Below, piece by piece: positions 58,026-64,000 of a stretch of DNA of 64,000 nucleotides. Location of the stretch: contig NZ_AGJL01000002.1 in the NCBI RefSeq assembly GCF_000243455.1, positions 1-64,000 on the forward strand, given 5' to 3'. The DNA is from Methanotorris formicicus Mc-S-70. GTDB taxonomy: Archaea > AGJL01 > Methanococci > Methanococcales > Methanococcaceae. The position numbers and the translations under genes were made by a program. Position 1 is the stretch's first letter; every line of letters starts with the position of its first letter. Under the pieces are notes generated by a model. The model worked only from the letters and a program-made list of their open reading frames with translations, ran no database searches and was not told the origin of the DNA.

Positions 58026-59333
58026 TTATTTCATTTCTTCAACTTTCTTTACCAACATTTTTAAGATTTCTCTATCTGGTAAAAGACCTTCTGGTGGCTC
58101 AACAACCTTTCTTAATTCAATTGGAACTCCATCCATTCTATAAGCAGTTCCCTCAACTTCAACTCCAGCAATTGCTGGTGGGATGATGATGTTTGCCAAT
58201 TGTGTTGTTGGGGTTTCGTGAGGGTCTATGCAAACCAATGGAATTTTTGCTATATGTTGGACTGCCTTTTGTGGGAAGTGAGCCCCTGGGTCTGAAGCGA
58301 TGTTGAGCATCATGTCAGTCTCTCCTCTCTGCAAGACATCGTTTGCACATGTTTCTCCAGGGTTGAATCTTGGGAATCCTCTTGAGAAGTCAACTCCAAA
58401 TGGATAACCTGTTACCCAAGTTAATACTTGGTTAAATCCATTTACGTTGTAGTGTCCCCTCATTGGCATTAGTCCGAATTTTGTGTAGGCATTTAGGTCA
58501 ATAATCAATTGGATAGCGTTGTCGATGTTTCTGTGTTTTCCTCTTGTCATTGTGACTCCCATTGCGAAGAAGAGTTCTCCAAACTGAGCGTTCTTACAGA
58601 TGTCCATTGCCTCATAAATTAACTCAACTGGAACTCCTGCAACTTCATCAACCTCTAACTTGAATCCTTTCAATGCTGCTCTCATTGCACTGATTAACTC
58701 ATAGTCCTTGTGAGGTTCAACCTGTAAGTGAACATCTGCCAACTTTGCAGTATCTGTTTTCCTTGGGTCAACTACAATTAGTGTTCTGTCTCTTCTTCCC
58801 CTTTCTCTGAAGAATCCTCTTGCAAATACTGAATATCTACTCATGTGTCTTGGGTGTGCGTGCATTGGGTTTGAACCCCAGAAGATAATTACATCAGCCC
58901 TGTTTTTAACTTCTCCTAAGGTACAAACCGGGTATCCTACGTCCTGCAATGCTAAAACTGAAGGCCCGTGTCAAACACTCGCAGTGTTGTCAATAATTGC
59001 ACCAACTTTCTCAGCCAACTTTATACCGTATTGGTGTGAATGACATTCTGTTGCACTCCATCCATAAATTAAAGGTAATTTTGCCTCAACCAACAATCTT
59101 GCGGTTTCTTCTATTGCAGTTTCGTAATCAACTTTTTTAAATTCATCTTTTTTGTTTTCTCTCATTAACGGCTCTGTATATCTTACTGCACCTTCAAAAT
59201 GCATGAATTTTGCATTTCCAATCCTACATGCGTTTCTTGTTCCTACGATGTGTCCATCTTCAACGAGGATTTCTAAGTCATCACAGAGTGTCCCACAAAA
59301 TGGACACACAACATTTTTAATAACTTCTACCAT
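58026..59333 (-). CDS. fwdB: Formylmethanofuran dehydrogenase subunit B, selenocysteine-containing
   Basis: 435 aa if the in-frame TGA at 58971-58973 (residue ~121, SV-Sec-HGPSV) is read as selenocysteine, which would ligate the tungsten of the bis-pterin cofactor. The N-terminus [15 protein letters not shown] binds a 4Fe-4S cluster. Downstream come [40 protein letters not shown] and a C-terminal pterin region. Catalyses CO2 reduction to formylmethanofuran, the first step of methanogenesis. Start ATG 59333 follows GTGATGG. Conventional calling splits it into two genes. It follows the vhu operon in the usual Methanocaldococcus order. Confidence 0.95.
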
Positions 59334-59469
59334 ATCCATCACACTTTTATTTGTTTATTTCAATAATAGATGAAGATTTAAGGAAATTATAATACTTATG
59401 GTATTAGGTTATCTAATTTGGTTATTAGAATAAGTCATCGGGTTGCCCCTCAAAAATTTAACTAAAATT

Positions 59470-59721
59470 TATTTATTTAACAATAAGTGCATTCCTCTGC
59501 AACCTTTAAAAAGGTTGCATCCAAACCGAATAGGATATGGTTGTGTGCGAATTTTTTAATGGTTATTTAAACCATAACTGATTTGAATATATGAGTTTGA
59601 CTACAAAACTAGATTTTATGGGGGTAATAACCACATTAAACGCACACAATCATACTTCGCTACGCTCAGCATCCTCTTGGATTGTGTCTTTATAATTATT
59701 TAACAACAAGTGCGTTTCTCT
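59470..59721. repeat. Palindromic element B with duplicated 3' end of vhuB
   Basis: The last codons and stop of vhuB (59694-59721, RNALVVK) are repeated at 59470-59497 (RNALIVK, stop). Between are a 20-nt hairpin (gcaacc...ggttgc, 59499-59518) plus gcatccaaa, a long inverse repeat (tatggttgtgtgcg near 59536 with cgcacacaatcata near 59641-59654), an inner atggtt/aaccat hairpin, and cttcgctacgctcag. This fills most of the 350-base gap between vhuB and fwdB. Confidence 0.7.
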
Positions 59722-60901
59722 TAATCTTCTCACATGCCTCAACACACTTCAAGCACATTACGCAGAATCCTTTTAATGGCATTTCTTCGTTATCAGTCAA
59801 CTCCAACACGTTATATGGACAAACTTCAACACACTTTCCACATTTATCACAAAGGGATGGGCTGAATTCGATTCTGTTGTATTCTTTTCCGTTGTGGGTT
59901 ACTTTACCTAACTTCAATGCTCCTGTTGGACATGCCATTGTACATGCTCCACATCTCACACACATTCTGAACTTCTCTTTTTCCTCTGTCTTCCTCTTTG
60001 TTGGAAGTTCCATTCCTCTCTTGTTAATTACTTTTATAGCACTTGTTGGACACTTCATTGCACATGAACCGCAGTAGTTACAGTTTTCCTCAACCCACAC
60101 AAGCCCTTCTTCACTTACTGGTTTTGGTTCTTCGTACTCAACCTCTAAGGTTATTGCATCTACTGGACAAACACCTTCACATAAACCACATGCTGGACAC
60201 GCCTTTGGAAGTTTTACAATTAAGTTCTCTGCATCATATTTTATCATGTTTCCTGGACAAATATCAACACACTTTGCACATCCAATACATTTCTCTGCAT
60301 CAAGTGTGAATGTTTTGATGGTTTTCTTTCTTTTGTTTGGTAATTTTCCTGCAACAAATATTGCATTCCATGGACATGTTTGAGCACAAATTCCGCAGTA
60401 GATACATTTTTCTTCATCAACTACTGCTTTGCCATCTTTAACTTCCAATGCATTTACTGGACAGACATCTACACAGACACCACATGCAACACAATCGTCA
60501 GTAACTGCAATTGGCTCTTGTGGAATGACAATTTCTTTCTTTGGTTTCTCAATTTTTCCTGGAATTGAGATGATTTCTATTGGACAGACCTCAACACATT
60601 TTTCACACAATACGCAATGTCCCTTTGAGTATGGGAATTCATCATCAACCTTCTTAATTCCTGTTGGACATGCCTTTGCACATGCCCCACATTTAATACA
60701 TTTTGTTGGGTTGTAGGTTATTCTATCATCTTTATCAGATAATGCACCAGTAGGACAAACTTCCACGCATGACTTACAAATTTCACAGGTGATAAACGGT
60801 GCTATCTCAATAGCCTTTGTGGGGCATACTTCTTTGCATGCATTACATAGAAGGCATGCTTTCTCCTGAATTTCTATACCGCCCAAGAGTGAAACCCCCA
60901 T
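59696..60901 (-). CDS. vhuB: Polyferredoxin VhuB
   Basis: 401 aa with twelve Cys-x2-Cys-x2-Cys-x3-Cys type motifs in six paired ferredoxin domains (first [12 protein letters not shown], last [13 protein letters not shown], where the usual Pro is Glu). Predicted to hold twelve 4Fe-4S clusters. Passes electrons in the F420-non-reducing hydrogenase/heterodisulfide reductase chain. Fifth gene of vhuDGAUB. No strong ribosome site before MGVSLLGG; an internal start near ATAGAAATT is possible. Confidence 0.93.
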   Translation of the reverse strand: MGVSLLGGIEIQEKACLLCNACKEVCPTKAIEIAPFITCEICKSCVEVCPTGALSDKDDRITYNPTKCIKCGACAKACPTGIKKVDDEFPYSKGHCVLCEKCVEVCPIEIISIPGKIEKPKKEIVIPQEPIAVTDDCVACGVCVDVCPVNALEVKDGKAVVDEEKCIYCGICAQTCPWNAIFVAGKLPNKRKKTIKTFTLDAEKCIGCAKCVDICPGNMIKYDAENLIVKLPKACPACGLCEGVCPVDAITLEVEYEEPKPVSEEGLVWVEENCNYCGSCAMKCPTSAIKVINKRGMELPTKRKTEEKEKFRMCVRCGACTMACPTGALKLGKVTHNGKEYNRIEFSPSLCDKCGKCVEVCPYNVLELTDNEEMPLKGFCVMCLKCVEACEKIKRNALVVK

Positions 60902-60961
60902 TTAATTTTTAAGAAAATTTTTAATGTTAAAAATAGGTCCCCTTCCGCATAGAAGGGGTTT

Positions 60962-60998
60962 CCCCACAACCTCCCAATGTAGGGTTCGGTTGGTGGGG
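60962..60998 (-). promoter_or_regulatory. SECIS element of vhuU
   Basis: Begins at the base after the vhuU stop. CCCCACCAACC pairs with GGTTGTGGGG (one bulged C). Internal loop GAA/A, then CCC-TACATT-GGG. A second hairpin (ccccttc/gaagggg) follows and may end transcription or be part of the UTR. Confidence 0.9.
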
Positions 60999-61133
60999 TT
61001 ATTCTTCCTTAACTACCTCTAAAATTACATTTCCTTTTTCATCTTTAACTATTATGTGTGCTGCACATGAGTATCAAGGGTCATATGCTCTCAAAACCAT
61101 TTCTAATAGGTTTAATTTTTTCTCATCTACCAT
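60999..61133 (-). CDS. vhuU: F420-non-reducing hydrogenase selenopeptide VhuU
   Basis: 44 aa: MVDEKKLNLLEMVLRAYDP, Sec20 (TGA at 61074-61076), then YSCAAHIIVKDEKG to EVVKEE. The DP-Sec-xxCxxH motif is the C-terminal half of the NiFe site of the large subunit, encoded separately as in Methanococcus voltae. Sec and Cys ligate nickel. A maturation protease should cut after the His, removing the 18-residue tail. Ribosome site GGTGATATAG. Lies between vhuA and vhuB; conventional gene calling misses it because of the TGA. Confidence 0.95.
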
Positions 61134-61188
61134 CTATATCACCCCAGAGGTTGCTAAAATTTGTTTTATTAGTAGGGGTTTTATCCTC

Positions 61189-61287
61189 CTGAGGTTATTT
61201 AAGGATAATACCCCTAATCTCTCTGCAACCTTTTAAAATCTGCATCTGTGGATAGAATGCTTTAGGGATACTCTGAGATTATTTAAG
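61189..61287. repeat. Element C: duplicated vhuA stop region with palindromic insert remnant
   Basis: A 15-base block holding the vhuA stop, ctgagattatttaag (61273-61287), recurs 84 bases away as ctgaggttatttaag (61189-61203). Between them, ctctgcaaccttttaaaa...tgcatc (from 61221) resembles the start of elements A and B. More decayed than those, so the assignment is tentative. It lies in the vhuA-vhuU gap. Confidence 0.45.
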
Positions 61288-62535
61288 CACGATTTCTGCT
61301 GCCTGCTGAATTGCTTTTTCCATTGTTGGAACGTTGTGTGTTGTAGCAACAATCATGTTTGCCTTAACAACAATTCCATTGTCATCTGTTTCGTAGTTGT
61401 GGATTAAGACACCTCTTGGAGCATATACAACTCCGACTCCATTTCCTGCTTTTGGTTCAACTTCTGCTTTAACATCTTCTGAAGTAATTTCATTATCGTC
61501 CAACAATTCTTTGACTCTTTCACATGCTGCTAAAATTTCAATTAATCTTGCATGGTTGTAAGCAAGTGACTGATTTACTGGGAATCCAAATGTATCTATG
61601 AATTCTTTTCTTGCCTCTTCTGCCATTGGAGTTTCCATGCTGTCACATACATTAAGCATTGCCAATGGTCCAACTCTATAAAGTCCTTCTGGGTAGCCAA
61701 CTTTTTTGTTGTATGGGTATTTTACATAACTGTGGGATACAACATGCTCCCCAATGTAATCCAAGTATTCACTTGGCTGGAAATCCATTTTTTCTTTTCC
61801 ATCTGGTGAGAGGAACCTCAATGTTCCATCGTAGAATTCATGTTTTCCGTCTTTTACTAAACCTAAGTACCATGTATCAATTACACCGAGTGTTTTTATT
61901 TGTTCCATGAATTGTTCGTTGATGGATTTTATTAATTCAACTCCATCTTTTGCATACTCAATCATTGTGTCAATTTCTTTTAAGAATGTATCTCTCTCCT
62001 CTTCACTGAATACCTTTGAAACCCCTCCTGGAATTCCTGTTATTGGGTGAATTGCTTTTCCACCAGTCGCTTCAACCAACGCCTGCCCAAACTTCCTCAA
62101 TGCGATTGCCTTCTTAGCAACCTCTGGAGCCTTGTCAATAACTCCAATAACGTTTCTTATTGCAGGATCTGCATCAGGCCCAACCACAAAGTCAGGTGCA
62201 GCAAGGAAGTAGAAGTGCAACGCATGGCTGTGTATCATATTTCCTAAGTGCATTAATTCTCTAACTTTCTTTGCTGCACTTGGGATTTCAACGCCCCATG
62301 CAGCATCAACAGCCTTAACACTCGCTAAGTGGTGTGCCGTCTGACAAATCCCACAAATTCTTGGAACAATTCTTGGAACCTCTTCTGCTGGTCTTCCAAC
62401 AACGAACTGCTCAAATCCTCTCAAAGCAGTTATATGCAATTTTACATCCTTTGGCTTACCATTTTCATCTAATGTAATTGTTACTTTTCCGTGTCCTTCG
62501 AGACGGGTTAAAGGTTCAATTACGACCTTACCCAT
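61279..62535 (-). CDS. vhuA: F420-non-reducing hydrogenase large subunit VhuA
   Basis: 418 aa. RLEGHGKVTI near the N-terminus and RICGICQTAHH at 59-69 provide the first half of the NiFe site. The C-terminal DPCxxCxxH half is absent, because VhuU supplies it. Ribosome site GGTGACCCT. The enzyme oxidises H2 and, with heterodisulfide reductase, drives ferredoxin and CoM-S-S-CoB reduction. The text just before the stop (AIQQAAEIVLK) is followed by element C. Confidence 0.96.
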   Translation of the reverse strand: MGKVVIEPLTRLEGHGKVTITLDENGKPKDVKLHITALRGFEQFVVGRPAEEVPRIVPRICGICQTAHHLASVKAVDAAWGVEIPSAAKKVRELMHLGNMIHSHALHFYFLAAPDFVVGPDADPAIRNVIGVIDKAPEVAKKAIALRKFGQALVEATGGKAIHPITGIPGGVSKVFSEEERDTFLKEIDTMIEYAKDGVELIKSINEQFMEQIKTLGVIDTWYLGLVKDGKHEFYDGTLRFLSPDGKEKMDFQPSEYLDYIGEHVVSHSYVKYPYNKKVGYPEGLYRVGPLAMLNVCDSMETPMAEEARKEFIDTFGFPVNQSLAYNHARLIEILAACERVKELLDDNEITSEDVKAEVEPKAGNGVGVVYAPRGVLIHNYETDDNGIVVKANMIVATTHNVPTMEKAIQQAAEIVLK

Positions 62536-62601
62536 AGGGTCACCATCCTTAATTTGATTTATTGTTATTTTATACCCCTAATTTTATGTTTGATTATGTG
62601 T

Positions 62602-63468
62602 TTATTTTTTTATTTTCTTGGAAATTAAAGCAGCAGGTAAACTGAATCTATTTAACAATGCAACTTTGTCCGGAATTTCTAATGCAGCCTCTCCAGCGTT
62701 TGCAAATGTGTTTGCCGCCGCTGCTCCTTGGTCCAATACAGCATCTGTTTTTCCATAGCAACCTCTACATGGAACACCTGCTTTTGGACACTTTGCTCCA
62801 CATCCTGCCCTCGTTGCAAAACCTAAGCATGGATAACCTTGCTCGAATAAACATCTTTCTGGGTCTGGTTTTCCTTCGTAAGTTCTTTTGAATTTCTTTG
62901 GGAATACGTTTTCTTTCTTTCTTGGACATTCATCACATACGGTTTTTGTGGAGAACTTTGGCTCTTCTCCATTCAATAACGCAATAATTGCACTTGCAAT
63001 CATATCTGGTGTTGGCGGACATCCTGGGATAATGTAATCAACTTTTACAATATCTGAGATTGGTTTTACATAATCTTCCAATGGTGGAATCTCCTCTGAT
63101 GGAGTTGTTCCAGGATTGTCTGTTGATTCTGTTGAATAAGTATAGTTTATAAGTTCTTCTTTTGTATATAAGTTTCCTAAACCAGGAATACCACCAAAGG
63201 CAGCACAACTACCCCATGCAATTACAATTTTTGCTTTCTCTCTAAATTCATGGACAAGATGCTCATCGTGCTCGTTTCTAACTCCACCCTCTAATAATGC
63301 AATATCAATTCCATCAGGAATTTCCTTTGGGTCTGCAACGATTGGAGCAAAGACAATCTCCAAGTTTGGAAGAACTTCTAATAGTTTATTGTGCAAATCA
63401 AGCAATGAAATATGGCATCCAGAACAGCCACACAATTGAATCATTGCTACCTTGACTTTATCTGCCAT
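62602..63468 (-). CDS. vhuG: F420-non-reducing hydrogenase small subunit VhuG
   Basis: 288 aa. CGCSGCHISLLDLH carries the proximal-cluster cysteines. WGSCAAFGGIPGLGN, IIPGCPPTPDMIASA, and CDECPRKKENVFPK, CLFEQGYPCLGFATRAGCGAKCPKAGVPCRGCYGKTD supply the other 4Fe-4S ligands. Relays electrons from VhuA to VhuD. Start follows GGTGATGAA. Confidence 0.96.
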   Translation of the reverse strand: MADKVKVAMIQLCGCSGCHISLLDLHNKLLEVLPNLEIVFAPIVADPKEIPDGIDIALLEGGVRNEHDEHLVHEFREKAKIVIAWGSCAAFGGIPGLGNLYTKEELINYTYSTESTDNPGTTPSEEIPPLEDYVKPISDIVKVDYIIPGCPPTPDMIASAIIALLNGEEPKFSTKTVCDECPRKKENVFPKKFKRTYEGKPDPERCLFEQGYPCLGFATRAGCGAKCPKAGVPCRGCYGKTDAVLDQGAAAANTFANAGEAALEIPDKVALLNRFSLPAALISKKIKK

Positions 63469-63559
63469 TTCATCACCTTTGGGAATTTAAAATTTTAAAT
63501 TTTGATAAAAAGAAGGTAGCACAATAAAAAGGCCATAACCCCTCACTTTAGGGGCGGTT

Positions 63560-63592
63560 GTTCCACAGGTCCTTATCGGTTCCCTGTGGAAC
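63560..63592 (-). promoter_or_regulatory. SECIS element of vhuD
   Basis: GTTCCACAGG pairs with CCTGTGGAAC. Internal loop GAA/A, then CC-GATAA-GG. It is enclosed, with a neighbouring cccct/agggg hairpin, by an outer AAAAAGGCC/GGCCTTTTT stem (63526-63534 with 63605-63613), so the 3' UTR is one compact structure. Confidence 0.88.
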
Positions 63593-63611
63593 TCATCCCT
63601 TTTTGGCCTTT

Positions 63612-64000
63612 TTAGGCTTTGAGAGGGTTAGGCCCTAATTTTTTAACTCTCTCTGTCATTTCATTTACAGCAGCGACGAATTTATCAGCCTCTGCTGCAG
63701 ACATGAAGTACATTTCTATTCTTTCTCCACCAATTCCTAATTCATCCAATAATTTTTTAGTGAACCTAACCCTCTCTTCGGCCTTGAAGTTTCCACTCTC
63801 GAATGCACACTCGTGTGGTTTTCACCCTGCAACAAATACGGCGTCAGCCCCTTTTTGGAAAGCCCTTAATGCATAGGTAATATCAAATTTACCCGTGCAT
63901 GGTATTCTTATAGTTCTGACGCCTGCAGGGTATTGCATTCTACTTGTTCCTGCTAAATCTGCTGCACCGTATCCTCATTGATAGCAAACGAATGCTACAA
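63612..64000 (-). CDS. vhuD: F420-non-reducing hydrogenase delta subunit VhuD, two selenocysteines (partial)
   Basis: The C-terminal ~129 codons are visible; the start lies beyond the window. Two in-frame TGA codons, 63975-63977 (CYQ-Sec-GYGAADLAG) and 63822-63824 (VAG-Sec-KPHECAFE), occupy positions where homologues have Cys of an iron-sulfur binding FlpD/MvhD domain. The text ends MTERVKKLGPNPLKA. Links the hydrogenase to heterodisulfide reductase. A single SECIS in its 3' UTR would serve both UGAs. Confidence 0.94.

Noticed and set aside
58950-58973. fwdB as two separate genes or a pseudogene
   Set aside because: The break is a single TGA in frame at the known Sec/Cys position (SV-Sec-HGPS), with a SECIS behind the gene, so it is one selenoprotein gene.
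63801-63980. vhuD as a pseudogene with two nonsense codons
   Set aside because: Both TGAs replace conserved Cys positions and a SECIS follows the gene; reading them as Sec gives normal protein text throughout.

Overview
The window comes from a hyperthermophilic, selenocysteine-using methanogen of the Methanocaldococcaceae (Methanocaldococcus or Methanotorris type). The evidence is the AT-rich sequence, GGTGA-type ribosome binding sites, an intein-bearing Hel308 helicase, the coenzyme B enzyme AksF, methanogenesis marker protein 6, archaeal CobT, mevalonate and isopentenyl-phosphate kinases, and a vhuDGAUB-fwdB operon whose UGA codons are followed by archaeal SECIS hairpins. Genus and species are inferred from gene content; no search was run.

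Layout. 1-1.7 kb: a degenerate insertion element fused to a broken surface-protein gene that carries 29 AAT triplets. 1.7-8.7 kb: a nuclease-like lipoprotein, tRNA-Ala, and a leftward run of hel308 (with intein), a circularly permuted GTPase, a flippase and aroD. 8.7-14.5 kb: a branched-chain amino-acid type ABC transporter with a structured leader. Its livG is frameshifted, and a neighbouring alanine dehydrogenase/ornithine cyclodeaminase gene has lost its middle. 14.5-30.5 kb: mostly intact housekeeping genes (hisD, KEOPS Cgi121, thiI, cbiMNQ, pheT, tmk, hjc, marker 6, cobT, aksF, DUF1890/DUF1894, mvk, ipk).

30.5-36.8 kb: a leftward accessory cluster of coiled-coil proteins and an AAA-type ATPase with two frameshifts, next to a broken methyltransferase and a broken BtpA-family gene. 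37.6-50 kb: a surface-glycan island bounded by an IS982-type remnant and an IS1595-type remnant. It holds glycosyltransferases, a sialyltransferase-like protein, and a nonulosonic (sialic/legionaminic) acid pathway: dehydratase, aminotransferases, NeuC-, NeuB- and NeuA-like enzymes, and a FemAB/GNAT-like transferase. 50-56.6 kb: a NifH/CfbC-like gene with a frameshift and a nonsense codon, a Gate-domain membrane protein, a PadR regulator with an ABC exporter, and a CobN/BchH-like chelatase gene with an internal stop whose 3' part is replaced by a second insertion-element copy.

57.8-64 kb: the leftward operon vhuD-vhuG-vhuA-vhuU-vhuB-fwdB (F420-non-reducing hydrogenase and formylmethanofuran dehydrogenase). 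It contains four in-frame UGA codons read as selenocysteine: two in vhuD, one in vhuU, one in fwdB. Three SECIS hairpins share the same GAA/A internal loop. The most unusual signal is in the fwdB 3' UTR. Directly upstream of the SECIS lies a stretch complementary to the coding RNA starting at the base after the selenocysteine UGA: a perfect 26-nt block plus two shorter blocks. It could fold the mRNA so that the SECIS sits at the UGA.

Two families of small palindromic elements also stand out. One is a ~50-nt double hairpin inserted in two unrelated transposase remnants, with compensatory stem changes. The other lies at the 3' ends of three genes, each time flanked by a duplicate of the gene's last codons and stop. 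Many apparent pseudogenes here result from a -1 type frameshift; some could be base-calling errors.
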